A stretch of 64,000 nt of DNA from Beta vulgaris subsp. vulgaris (Eukaryota; Streptophyta; Magnoliopsida; Caryophyllales; Amaranthaceae): contig NC_079202.1 in NCBI RefSeq assembly GCF_026745355.1, forward strand, positions 58,348,622-58,412,621, read 5' to 3'. Numbering within the stretch: position 1 is the stretch's first letter; each line of letters opens with the position of its first letter. Shown piece after piece: positions 39,001-49,564 of the stretch. A program made the position numbers and the translations under genes. The notes under the pieces were generated by a model, which ran no database searches, was not told the DNA's origin, and was given only the letters and a program-made list of their open reading frames with translations.

Positions 39001-42000
39001 TGAATTTGAGCTCAATGTAGCTGAGTTTGTAATAGTAAATATATCACCTTGCCTTCCAGTTGCCAAGAATTTGTTTCATTAGGAGAAGCTAAGCCTATAT
39101 ATGCTCCATCTGCTGGCATAGAATCATCACAAGTATACCTGTACACATAATTCAATGATTAGGACTGATAGAGAATATGTGTATAATTCCTCCGTTTCAT
39201 AGTCGCTACACTTCTCAATTCAAGGACTCCTAAATAATTTTTGGAGAAAAGAGAGGTAGAGAGTAAAAAGAAAAGGGACCCTCGAGAGAGGAAAGAGATA
39301 GAGAGAGTATTGTCCAAAAAGGAAGTGTAGCAAGTAATGTGAAACTTTCCACAATGGAAAGTGTAGCAAGTATTAAGAAACAGAGTAAGTATTTTCTGTC
39401 AATGACGATTAGGGATCAGGGGTGCGTTATGTTCTCTTGACATATTTTTCATCAACTTACCAGAACTCAACTTATTGGAATTTATTGGAATTTAAGCCTT
39501 ATTTTATAAGATATTTCTATTGGAAATTATTATAACTTACCCGAACTTTTTTCTTAAGGACAAGTTAACGCATCCCATGTTGCTAAATAGTTGGAACTAC
39601 GTGGAGTAAATCTTTAATTTGGATTATATTCGACAAATGACTACATGAGTAATAGTAGTACTAATAATATCAACCGTTAGTATCCTATATGGCTATATCA
39701 GAGTATCAAACATGTCCAAGTCATACCATATATTTATATACTTCGTCTGTTTTTTTCTATTGCACCATTTCATTCATTTTTCACGTTTGTTTTAACGCTT
39801 CTTTTAACGTTGATATCTCAAATTTTATATAAGAAAAAAATTATAAAAATTTTAATATTCAAAATCCTTGCACCGAGATAAATTTAACAAGACCCTATTT
39901 AATTATGTTTTTGCTTATATAATGAGACATAATACGAATGCAATGTTGTTACTATTATTTCTTTTGACATCATATATAATGCAGAGTAATTCAAACAATT
40001 GAACTTCTAACTCATCTAAGATTTTACTATTTTGAGATATCCTTGAAAAATACTGACCTGTCATGAACTAGTAATCTACCAGTAAGGTTACCCCTTTGAT
40101 CAGAAGTTGGGAAATCCTCAGAAGCAGGAAAAGAGTATGGCCAATTTTCTGTTTCTACCAATACCTGCAAAGATTTTATATATGGCATAACTTAACTCGT
40201 ACATTCAATGATTGATATTGCTAAAGAATTGATAGCAAAATCTAAAATAAAGAATAGTTAACCTGGTCCTTTGCATCCTCCCACAAACATTGGCAATCAA
40301 GTTCCTTGGGCACACAATTGAAGTAGGTAAAAACTGGACCAAATACCCTTTTCCATGCCTCACCTTGTGCAAATTTTGCCACCATGTCCTCCCCAGCATA
40401 ATGGGCACTCATAAACATCTGAAATTCAATTTTTTATATCTGATATGTGTCTTTATTTGAGATGGAGCAATAGCGAACATACTCATATCTCAGTGTCGAG
40501 CATCTGACATAAGCCTTTATTGGAATTGAAATAAAGAGTATATATATACTTCCTCCGTTTCATATATATTACTCGCTACATTTCTCAATTCACGGACTCC
40601 TACAATTTTTGGAGAAGAGAGAGGTAGAGAATAAAAAGAGAGGGACCCATGTGAGAAGAGAGAGATAGAGAAAGTTTTTTTCCCAAAAAGGAAATGTAGA
40701 AGTAATGTGAAACTTCCCACAATGAAAAATATAACAAGTATTATGAAATGGAAGAAGTATATATATTATCATAGTAATATGGTTACACTTTTTAGGAGAT
40801 GTAAGGGAGATGGAATTAGAAATTTCGGCTTTTTTTTAGTCTATTTAAAAAAGACAAAAGAAAAGTTGGGAGAATAAGGTGAGACTTGAGACTGCTATTA
40901 ATAAGTTTAGATAAGTCGTTATGTTTTACTCGTAAGCTTCTTTTGGTAGGACGTAAAACATTTTTAGTGTAAAATGATTTTCATGGAAAACATAGAGGTG
41001 ATCATGGGCCGGGCCGGGCCGCGGCCAAAAAAATTTGCCCATTGGCCGGGCCGGGCCTAAATTCGGGCCGAATTTTTGTGTCCAAAGCCCGCTATTTTGG
41101 GCCGGGCTTTTGCGGGCCAAAACGGGCCGGGTCAAAAAATAGACTAAAAAGTTGTTTTTAGCTTGCCTAAAGCCCGCCCAAAGACCAAAAAAACGATCGG
41201 GCCGGGCCCGCGGGCCGAAAAATTCTGCCCAAAACCCGGACCAAAAACGGGCCGGGCCAAAATGATCACCTCTAGGAAAACACAATTTCAAATTAGTTTT
41301 TCGGTGTTTGGTTTCATGTAAGAAAAATGATGAAAGGAAAGGAAAATGAAAGGGAAAGTAAGGAGGTAGTGAGAGGAGTTTACAAGAAAACGAAAAACAG
41401 TTTTCCCTTCATTTTGAAAGGAAGATTGTTTTCCATCAGTGGGAGAATAGTTTTACCCTAAGGGGAAATGGTTTTACACTCTTTTACCAACCAAACAATG
41501 TAAAACTGAAAATAAAGGAAGAAAGTTTTCCGAAAAAACGTTTTACGTCCTATCAAACGGAGCCGCAGTGTGCAATGTACTCACAGCAAGGTTGATAGGG
41601 CCAACATGAGAGGTAAGATTCTGCTTGAAGGGGCCACCAGTTCGGAATTCGTCACTAGGTGTTATTTGCCAGAATCCTGTAGGTGGATCTGTGCATATCC
41701 ATCCATGGACTTTAAGATCCTTATCTTCACATGAATACTGGTATTTGTCATCCACCTATTCCAAATACCCAAACATGTCACCAATTCTTTCTTCCATCCA
41801 AGAATTATCATTATTATTCTTTGGACTTTAAACATACGAATACCAGCATAACAATATAATCTACATGAAATTATAGATTTACGTCACTCTATCTACTTCA
41901 GTAAGTGTGAATTGGGGATAGTAGAAAAGTCAAAATATTGCAATTAAAAAAGAACGGAGAAAGTAGTTAGTCATGAATTCATGATATCTTTCACTCTTTG

Positions 42001-45000
42001 ACAGCATAAATTAACAATGGAATTAATATCAAAAGTAGGTGCTCAAAGTTATAATTCCTCCGTTTTTATTACTTGCAACATTTTGACTTTTTGACAATTA
42101 TATGCTTACTTTGAATGACCACTAAGTGTGACTATTATGTCATGTAAGATGTTATTGGATTCATCTCAAAATATATTTACAAATATTTTAATTATTATAA
42201 TTTTCACGAATTGATTATAAAAAATATTAATGATCAAAGTTGTGTATTAACAAAGCTAAGAGTCAAAAAGTTGCAAGTAAAAAAAAATAAAGTATATCTC
42301 TAATATGTGAATGCTTATAGTACAAAAAATAGATTACTTCAACAAATAAGCGTGATGGAATAATAAACATACCTCTCCTTTAAATTCTTGTTCTATAGGA
42401 TTTGTAAGAAGTACTGCTTCAGGGTAATCTAGAACTTGGCATCTTTCTGGTAATCGATCATCTGGAAGTGGCATTTTTCTTTGCCTGTTATCTGCTACAG
42501 CCATATATTGAAACCTGTTTATAGACGTTCAATGTAAGAAAAACATTCATTTAGACACCGTATCGTGTTAGTAAATAATATAGTTAAGCGCGCACTAATA
42601 TATATATATATATGGCATGTAGAGGTGGCAAAATATTACCCAACCCGCCAACCCGACCCGAACCCAACCCATTAATAATGGGTTGGGTCAAAAATTTCAA
42701 CCCGTTTAATTAGATGGGTCAACCTGACCCAACCCGTTTAATTAAATGGGTTGGGTCAGGTTGAAAATTCTAACCTGATTTTGACCCACCTAACCCATTT
42801 ATGAAAAAACAAGCTAAAAAAAATCTCTAACTCAATTCAGATTTCAGTTCAAAAAAATTGGGCTGGACCATAAAGTAATAAAGTAAAAACCGTAGCACTA
42901 CTTAAAAGGTTAGGGATTTTAGATTTCCACCTAAATGAACATTTGTGTTGTTGAACAAAAGTTAGGTTGATTTTGCACAATATTATCATATAGTTATGCA
43001 ATGACTTAATTTTAATTTGCTGCCTACTGTTATTTGCAAATAAATTGTGTTGTTATACTTACTTTTTTCTAGAAAAAACACGAATTTTTTTAAAAGGGTC
43101 GACCTGAAGGTTGACCCGTTTATCATAAGGTTGGGTTGGGTTGTAAATCTCAACCCGTTTAAGTTAACAGGTCAGGTTGGGTCAAGGGGTTCTCAACCCG
43201 CCAACCCGCCAACCCAACCTGATCTTGACCCAACCCGACCCATTGCCAGCCCTAATGGCATGTTCGGTAACAGTAGTTGTAGTGGTAGCTCTATGTTGCG
43301 AGAGTAGTTGTTAGCTGTGCTGGTAGCTACTGTTAGTGGTTGATGTGTAGTTGTTAACTGTTAGTTGTTGTATAAAAGATTGACGTTCGGTAAAGGAAGT
43401 GGTCAAAGTAGCTGTTTAAGAATAAGAAACTTTAGCATATAATTTGTACACCACTAAACGTTACCCCCAAAAGGTACAAATTGTAGCTTTTGACAAACAC
43501 TAACGAAACGAAAAAAACTTTATCTACCTAGTGGGTCAACAACCCACTAGGCCACTACTAATAGAAATAAATAAATAGTGGAATCCAACTCATCAGTTTT
43601 AATAGTTTTTTAATGTTCAATTTCTAGTGGGTTAACTACCCATCGGGTAGATGTAGCATTGCCCTAGCAAAACACTACTTGTATCACTAAAAGCTACTTA
43701 CACCATTACCTTGCCAAACACTATTATTTTTTCTAATTAGTGTTTTGACTAAGTCAAGACACTAAGAGCTACTTAAAAAGCTTATACCGAACACGCCCAT
43801 AGTCTTTACATGCAGTTTTCCTTAAGAGTTATAAGAATGGTTAATCATAAGATTTTTGCATAATACTTCCTTTGTTTAGAAATAGTTGCACCGTTTCAAA
43901 TTTTCAAGTTTGTCGATGCATGATTTCAAACGTTAAATATCTTCAATTATCATATCAATGAGTAAAAACTATAAAAAAATATATATATACTTCCTCCGTT
44001 TTCTTTTAAATGTTACACTTTTCAAATCACGGACTCCTAGGTAATTTTTGGAGAGGAGAGAGATAGAGAGAATGAAAAACAAAAGGGTCCCATGTGAACA
44101 TGTGATAGGAGAGAGATAGAGAGAAGTTATTACCCAAAATAAAAGTGTAACATCTAATTTAGAATTCCTAAAATAGAAAGTGTAACATCTAAAAAAAACG
44201 GAGGAAGTATATACATTGAGACGAATCTAACAAGATCTCGTATGACTATGTTTTTCCTAAAATATAAATCACTAAAGATAATCAAAATGGAAGATGTGAA
44301 TAGTAAACACTATGCAAATGGTGCAAGTGTGCAATTATTTCTAAACGGTTGAGGAAGTATATGCTATTATAATCTAAATTATCAAATGATCCAACTATTT
44401 TTAAAAAGTAAGTTTATAATAAAAACTATTTAGCAACTAATTACATATAAATGAAGTAATAAGTTATTCATTGCCAAATTAAAGATTAACAACAGAGATG
44501 TACCATTTCTTATTAAGCTTGAAAACAGCCCTTGTTTGAGGAAGATTAAATCCAGGCCATTCCTTCAATTTCTCATATATAGCATAGGAGTAGAACCCTG
44601 ATGATCCCTGAAGCATTATGAATCTAAGAGATTCCGAAATTAGTAAAAATATTGATGCCTCTATAGATGGTATTATACCTTAAAAATGCGAGAAATATAT
44701 TTAATGCTTATATACAATTCGCTATTACAACGTTATAATATGTGACGTAGTTATAAAAGGAGGGATAGTTAGTTTGAGTATAATATGAAGAAGAAGAGAG
44801 TACCTTTTGTCGATGTTTAATGGCACAAGTTTGTCTTTAGATGAAGAGTTCCATGTTCTTGTGAAGGATAATTCCACCATTTCTTCATCTTCTACTACAA
44901 CTTCAAATTTTGTTCCTTTAATCCTGCATTTTATCATCATAGACATAGTAACAAGTTATAATCTTATAGAATACAGTATATATTAAGAGTAAAATCACTG

Positions 45001-45661
45001 TATTAGTAGCTGATGATTATTGATGAGTGAATTAAAGACTAGAGATCAATCAATAAATAAAATTATTACCTATCATAATATCCTGTTGTTCCTGTTGATC
45101 CAACATCACTCCAATTTAGATCCCAATACCTGCATACTCCGTTATAAAAAAAATAACCAACATTACCACCATTTATTATCGACTATCAAATAAGTTGTTA
45201 GTGCGCGCATAGCAAGCTAGCTAGCATACATACCCTCTATTGTCTTCTTCATTTGTTTCTTCAAGCAAATTCGCTAAACTGTTGTACTTTATCTTTGTGA
45301 TGATCCCATCTGGATTCGATATCGTGATTTCAAGTATACCATTATCAAGAACAACCTACAAGTCAATATCACATTATGTATAAGGGCATCATATAATGAT
45401 ATGATAATTAAAGATTTTAACGTTTGAAATGATTTGATAAACAATATTAAAACTAACAAAATATCAATGAGTATTAGTCTTTCATTGCATATAATAAACA
45501 GCATTAAAACTAACAAAATAAATCTTGATAAACAAAATATATACATGTTCATTATTTGTAAATTGCATATAAAAATATGTTAAATTCATTAATGAACAAA
45601 AGAAGGGTAGCAGATTTACATAATGATCATGCACTGTAAGTTGGACTGCTTGGAGTGACAT
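36061..45661 (-). CDS. Rhamnogalacturonate lyase 3 (PL4), intact
   Basis: Third member of the array. Exons: 45620-45661, 45234-45355, 45070-45129, 44804-44923, 44504-44623, 42373-42514, 41585-41755, 40263-40418, 40058-40164, 39048-39138, 38215-38356, 37471-37627, 36959-37075, 36457-36580, 36061-36315; sum 1926 bases, 641 residues plus stop. The first exon encodes only MSLQAVQLTVHDHY, so no signal peptide is visible. The ATG follows an acceptor TTTCAG by two bases, and a donor CAAG/GTAAGA at 45779 suggests a 5' UTR intron (45664-45779). Domains are the lyase domain (VVLDNGILEITISNPDG, GYWDLNW, PLNIDKRFIMLQGSSGFYSY), the fibronectin-III-like domain (GYQFWTTTDEDG) and the carbohydrate-binding-like domain (FRQYGLWERYAELYPNEDL, ARHGIHGLYRLF). 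One difference: YVCDNH replaces the YRYD-type sequence at the end of the fibronectin-like domain. Introns 5, 6, 7, 9, 10, 11 and 12 are loaded with mobile elements. Confidence 0.93.
37203..37461. mobile_element. Stowaway-like MITE at lyase-3 exon 12
   Basis: TATTCCCTCCGTTTCTTTTT on the left pairs with ATTAAAATGAAATGGAGGGA and GTA on the right. The right end is only 9 bases from exon 12, just beyond its donor site. Confidence 0.7.
37912..38146. mobile_element. GC-rich hAT-like element in lyase-3 intron 11
   Basis: Left end TTGAGCTGATCATTTTGGCC, right end complementary to TAGAGGTGATCATGGAGC. A perfect 8-bp ATTACAAC duplication flanks it (37904-37911 and 38147-38154). The interior has GGCCCGGCCTGGCC-type repeats. 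Same family as 40993-41274. Confidence 0.85.
38421..38983 (-). mobile_element. Young TRIM retroelement in lyase-3 intron 10
   Basis: Two 202-bp LTRs (38421-38622 and 38782-38983) are identical by my reading. On the minus strand the LTRs run from TATTGAAACCC to TTTAACA. The primer site TGGTATCAGAGCC, complementary to initiator-methionine tRNA, directly adjoins the 5' LTR, and a purine tract AGTGAGGGGGTG precedes the 3' LTR. A perfect 5-bp AAAAG flanks the element (38416-38420, 38984-38988). The 159-bp interior has no coding capacity. Confidence 0.93.
39184..39391. mobile_element. MITE, family A, in lyase-3 intron 9
   Basis: TTCCTCCGTTTCATAGTCGC at the left and AAGAAACAGAGTAAGTA at the right, with the family-A interior (CAAGGACTCCTA, GAGGTAGAGAGTAAAAAG, AGCAAGTAATGTGAAACTTT). 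About 208 bp. Confidence 0.75.
39427..39579. mobile_element. Tourist-like MITE relic in lyase-3 intron 9
   Basis: GGGTGCGTTATGTTCTCTTG at the left pairs with the complement of ACAAGTTAACGCATCCC at the right. No clean 3-bp duplication found. Confidence 0.5.
39736..39985. mobile_element. Stowaway-like MITE relic in lyase-3 intron 9
   Basis: TACTTCGTCTGTTTTTTTCT at the left and the interior TTGCACCGAGATAAATTTAACAAG-like block (shown in part) match the family at 43864-44359. The right end is not clear. Confidence 0.4.
40547..40759. mobile_element. MITE, family A, in lyase-3 intron 7
   Basis: TACTTCCTCCGTTTCATATA at the left pairs with GTATTATGAAATGGAAGAAG and TA at the right. The interior (CACGGACTCCTA, GGGACCCATGTGAG) is the closest family-A relative of 6918-7116. 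Confidence 0.8.
40993..41274. mobile_element. GC-rich hAT-like element in lyase-3 intron 7
   Basis: Perfect 13-bp inverted ends, TAGAGGTGATCAT and ATGATCACCTCTA, flanked by a perfect 8-bp GGAAAACA duplication (40985-40992 and 41275-41282). The interior is dense in GGGCCGGGCC in both orientations. 282 bp. The open frame across it is a by-product of this composition. Confidence 0.92.
42052..42304. mobile_element. Stowaway-like MITE in lyase-3 intron 6
   Basis: ATTCCTCCGTTTTTATTACT and TGCAACATTTTGACTTTTTG at the left pair with AGAGTCAAAAAGTTGCAAGT at the right. About 250 bp. Confidence 0.65.
42614..43798. mobile_element. MITE with TTCGGTAA ends, split by a hAT
   Basis: GGCATGTTCGGTAACAGTAG at the left pairs with the complement of TTATACCGAACACGCC at the right (43783-43798). 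The hAT at 42620-43254 landed within its first bases, duplicating ATGGCATG, so the MITE body continues from 43255. Confidence 0.5.
42620..43254. mobile_element. hAT-like non-autonomous element in lyase-3 intron 5
   Basis: Starts TAGAGGTGGCAAAATA and ends CATTGCCAGCCCTA, flanked by a perfect 8-bp ATGGCATG duplication (42612-42619 and 43255-43262). Subterminal AACCCGCCAACCC and GGGTTGGGTCA repeats in both orientations. 635 bp. No transposase. Confidence 0.9.
43864..44359. mobile_element. Stowaway-like MITE, host of a nested MITE
   Basis: TACTTCCTTTGTTTAGAAAT at the left pairs with ATTTCTAAACGGTTGAGGAA and GTA at the right. It is interrupted by the family-B MITE at 43988-44209. The two halves join in the same order as in the uninterrupted relatives (ATTGAGACGAATCTAACA follows the break). 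Confidence 0.75.
43988..44209. mobile_element. MITE, family B, nested
   Basis: 222 bp, TACTTCCTCCGTTTTCTTTT at the left and AAAAAAACGGAGGAAGTA at the right. Interior shared (inverted) with 31569-31782, including GGGTCCCATGTGAACATGTG. Confidence 0.8.
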
Positions 45662-45779
45662 AGCTGAAATTTTTGTACCTTAAATGAAATCCCAAAAAAA
45701 ATTACTCTTTATTTTTCATAATATTGTTTCTTGAATTAAAAAAAAAAAAAAAAAAAAGCTCATTTTGGTCTCTTCTTAC

Positions 45780-45860
45780 CTTGCTTCACTTAATCAACAT
45801 GGCATAAAAGTAGAAGAAAGATTCTATAATATGTATATATATATATATATGAATGTTAAT
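45780..45860 (-). promoter_or_regulatory. Lyase-3 5' UTR exon and candidate TATA region
   Basis: A donor CAAG/GTAAGA at 45779 ends a probable non-coding first exon on the minus strand. An ATATATATATATAT run at about 45833-45850 could hold the TATA box. The start site is not fixed. Confidence 0.45.
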
Positions 45861-46084
45861 TTCTTGGAATTTAATCAAAACACTTTATATTGAGTTTATT
45901 GACTTTTTTGGCCACTTTATTTTGTTTTTCTCTTAACTTTGTCGCAACATTTTATTTTTTGTGGTTAAGGATAAAAAGGGAGACAGATTGTCAGATTGCC
46001 ATGTTTTGAAGGCAGAGCAACAGTAGTTGATGATGGATTCACGTTCATGTTATGTGACCACTTATATAGTATAACGGTCGTAAT

Positions 46085-46733
46085 TAGTGATGGCCACTGC
46101 GGGCTGGGCGGGCTGGGCTGAGATTTCACGGCCCAGGACCGGACCGTGAAATTCATGTGTTGGGTGGGTTGGTACGCGGGCTGAAAAGTCTTGGCCCACA
46201 CCGGTCTGTTACCGGTTTTTACGGTTCGAGAAGCGGTTCTGGCGGTTCGTGGGTCTAGTGGGCAGGACCGGGCATGCGGGCCGGCATGAGATATTTTTTT
46301 TCAAAATTATTTAATCATTGAAATTATTCATTATTGTTATAAAAAATCTTTAAAATGAATAAAAATATATACAATTATTAAAATTAATGAATAATTTCAT
46401 TATTTTAAAATTTGATTGAATTATAATATATGCAATTTGATTAAAATATATACAATTTGATTAAAATATACACAATTTGGTTCAATAATAACTTGGACTG
46501 GGCTGGGCTGGGCTGGTTCATGGGTTGGGCTAGACCGGTTTCGTGATCCGGGCTGGGCGGTTTTAGTAGCGGGCTTTAGTGGGCTGGGCTCAAGAAATCT
46601 GGCCCACGGCCCACCCACCAATTTCACGGTTCAAGTTGGGCTGGACCGGGCTTTTTGCGAGCCCGACCCACACGGCCCACGAGGTGGGCTGGGTTGGATG
46701 GGCTGGATTGGCCCGCACTGTTGGTCATCTCTA
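46085..46733. mobile_element. hAT-like non-autonomous element
   Basis: Starts TAGTGATGGCCACTGCGGGC and ends GCACTGTTGGTCATCTCTA, flanked by a perfect 8-bp GTCGTAAT duplication (46077-46084 and 46734-46741). Subterminal GGGCTGGGC and CCCGGCC-type repeats surround an AT-rich core. 649 bp. Confidence 0.9.
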
Positions 46734-46744
46734 GTCGTAATATA

Positions 46745-46950
46745 TACTTCTTGCTACATTTTTCATAATGCTCGCTACATTTTTCATTATGGAAGTTTCA
46801 CATTACTTGCTACACTTCCTTTTCGGGTAATAAATTCTTTCTATTTTTCTCCTCTCACATGGGTCCCTTTTCTTTCTACTCTCTACCTCTCTCTTCTCCA
46901 GGAGTTCGTCAATTGAGATGTGTAGCGAGTAATATAAAATAGAGGAAGTA
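46745..46950. mobile_element. MITE, family A, inverted copy
   Basis: Family-A interior in the opposite orientation (TTTCACATTACTTGCTACAC, CACATGGGTCCC, TCTCTACCTCTC), ending AGAGGAAGTA. It begins 3 bases after the target duplication of the hAT at 46085-46733. Confidence 0.8.
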
Positions 46951-47672
46951 ATAATAAGTATTATAATATCATATTATTATGTCTAACTTGAAATTAAGAG
47001 ATCACCTCCTGATTGTAAGTTGTTGTGTGTATGACAGTCTAATTAATTGTCATTGTTATGAATTAGTAAGACACATGCAGTGCTACGACCATTTGTTGAG
47101 CAGCATAATAACTTAATAAGGGTATATAGTTACTTGTTAGTACTCCCGTTGTCAGAATTTTTTTTTTTTGGCCCCTTTCGGGAAAGTGTGATAATTCTCT
47201 GAGCTACCCTTGCACAAAGCCATTCACTCAGAGGCCACTCTCGTTGTTAGATAGATTGTCCTCACCTTTCATGATTCATGAATATTACAGCTTTTAATCT
47301 CAAACTATTACGTCTTACCTGAATATCCTACAAATCTTGATTGTATTTCCTATGATTGTACTTGCTCTAGTAGTCACAAATATTGTAAACAAATGCTCTT
47401 TATGGAGTATATGTTTAGTTAGCTAATTTACTGTCCCATGAGTCTATTAAGAGCATTTTTGTAATTTTGCTATTAACCTATCTATCTCTAGTTTAGCAAA
47501 ACAAATTTCGCAAAGATTTTTTTTCATATAACACTCTAACCTTGCTCAACAACAAGGTGCACAAAGGAAATTGTTCCTTGTCTCTAAAAGGTGCAAAGGG
47601 ACCTCTAGAAATTTTCTCCATAGAAATTCGTTAATAATGTCATTGTACCGTTAGTTATATAGAGAAAGTATT
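46951..47672. other. Spacer without recognised genes
   Basis: AT-rich spacer. A short stretch near 47158-47250, starting with a T run and containing CTCTGAGCTACCCTTGC, may be a SINE relic on the minus strand; too degraded to call. Confidence 0.35.
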
Positions 47673-47931
47673 GGCGTCTCATAGTGAGATGTCAAAATGA
47701 CATCTCACACAAAAAGACAAAAAAAGATTTGATACCAAAACTAAGTCAAAGTGGTACCAAAATTGAGTACTTTGGTACCCAACTCTATTTTGGTACCAAC
47801 TTTCAGTTTGATACCGAGGTTACATTTTGGTACTGTGACTTTATTTTGATACTACTTTGACTTAGTTTTGATACCAAAAAATTTTGTCTTTTTGTGTTAG
47901 ATGTTATTTTGGCATCTCACTATGAGACGCC
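47673..47931. mobile_element. Long-hairpin foldback element
   Basis: GGCGTCTCATAGTGAGATGT and about 50 more bases at the left are repeated inverted at the right (CACTATGAGACGCC end). The arms cover most of its 259 bp: CAAAAAGACAAAA, TTTGATACCAAAACTAAGTC and so on pair with the right half. The centre repeats TTGGTACC. A transcript would fold into one long stem. I found no certain target duplication. Confidence 0.75.
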
Positions 47932-48036
47932 TACAACACCTCAATTATATGTACCGGTTCAATATCAATTGATCTCTTTGCTCGAAAACCGTGTGAAGAA
48001 TTTATCAATGATAAGTGTCTTGGTTCTATATAATAG

Positions 48037-48264
48037 TACATCGTCTGTTTTCTAAAGGACTCATTTTGACTTCTGATACTATTTAGATACATGACTTCAA
48101 CTATTTTTTGTGACATCTTGTTTAATTCATCTCATTGTATATTATTCAAATATGAACTTTTTGTAATTTTGCTTATTAATAATTAGAGCTATTAAGGTGC
48201 AAATTAGTATATCGACAAGTGTGCCTAAAGGAAATGGATCAACTTCAAAAAAATAAAGGAAGTA
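48037..48264. mobile_element. Stowaway-like MITE
   Basis: TACATCGTCTGTTTTCTAAA at the left pairs with CAAAAAAATAAAGGAAGTA at the right; interior includes ATGACTTCAAC and TTCATCTCATTGTATATT, related to the family at 62453. Confidence 0.5.
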
Positions 48265-48940
48265 AATAATAGAAATTAGGCTATAAATAAGATATCTACA
48301 TGTTTACTCATAGAAGTTATCTGCTTCTATTATATAACAAAGATAACATTATTTATCACAAGATGTTTTTGCACTTTGCAGTATAGTATGTAGTTGCCTT
48401 GGTTGAAAGGTAAGGTTTACTTCCAATTCTTGATCACATGTGACATGTACATGTAGCTTGTTTAAACACGCACATAGCTGATCAATGACATGGGCTGATG
48501 ACACTATTCTCTCTTCTTTTCTTTTCTTTTTTTTGACAAGGTTGACACTTACACTATTCTCTCTATTCTCAACGATAATTGCTATTCATTATTTTTTTCA
48601 GGAAGTAATTGAATAATTAAAAATACAAAAACAATGAATCAATAAAGACTACAACAGTGATCGAGTATAAAATTATTTCTTGAATTTTATCTATAAGTTT
48701 AAACTTTCGATTTAATTGATCATTTAACATAATATCGAAGCTAGTTGACATAAAGATTACGAGTTTTAATCTCATCCATCCCTCTTTCTCAATAGTGTTC
48801 TAACTTCTAATAATTAAAAAGAAGAAACAAATATTGAAACAACTTTTTTTAAAAAAAAAAAAAAACCCAACAAGTCTTTTTGTAACTATCGTGCTTTTGC
48901 CTTTCAGCATATATACCTCTTAATAAACATCAAATTGAGA

Positions 48941-49507
48941 ACAGTTGGAGACTAGTGACCCTAGCTTCCCCTTCTCTCTTTTTTTCTCTCTAAAACCCTA
49001 GTCTCCCCTACTCTTTCTTCATCAGTTAGCCATGGATGCTTTCATCCATGGTAAGCCCTCTTTTCTCTTTTATTTTCAGTTTTTAGTTTATTTTCTTGTT
49101 TTGTTGAATAAATTAGTATCTCTTTATGAGATTTCTTCAAACCTTGTTATGAGGTTTTTAGTCTCTGTTGTAGAGATCTCCTAAGTGTGGTTTTTTTGTT
49201 TGTAGGTATGAGAAATTGTTCTTATTGGTTGAAGTTCAAGACTCAACATGAAGGTATTGGAATCTCGGATGCGGTTAACATGGCTCGATTAAGCATGCTC
49301 TTCCTAGACTATGTCAGAATGATAGATTTCCTCATCAATAGCCGTTTGATTCAGCAAATACAAGGGGGCATTGCTCGATCTGGTTCATTATAGTTTCTTC
49401 GGAGACAAACTTGATTTAACCTTGTTTAATTGTATCTTGTTTTTCTTTTATATCTATTGTAGATGTCGTTTGGCCTTCAATTAATAAAATTTCTCTTTCA
49501 AAAAAAA
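48941..49507 (+). mobile_element. LINE-type insertion of a short intron-containing gene
   Basis: A 15-bp duplication AACATCAAATTGAGA (48926-48940) and AACATCAGATTGAGA (49508-49522), differing at one base, brackets the insert, which ends in an A tract after AATAAAATTTCTCTTTC. These are the marks of LINE-driven retroposition. The insert begins with a CT-rich leader, then ATG (MDAFIHG), a GTAAGC donor at about 49051, a TTTGTTTGTAG acceptor ending near 49205, and a second exon reading GMRNCSYWLKFKTQHEGIGI to a stop at 49393. Splicing would give about 70 residues. I do not recognise the protein. It could be an internally deleted LINE with its own promoter, or a retroposed unspliced transcript. Confidence 0.75.
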
Positions 49508-49564
49508 AACATCAGATTGAGAAAATATTTTTTCCATTGAATCCACAATGTGACCTTTGAATAG

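Noticed and set aside
40926..41291. 121-residue open frame on the minus strand
   Set aside because: It runs through the GGGCCGGGCC repeats of a hAT element, and its proline/arginine/glycine-rich content follows from that composition.
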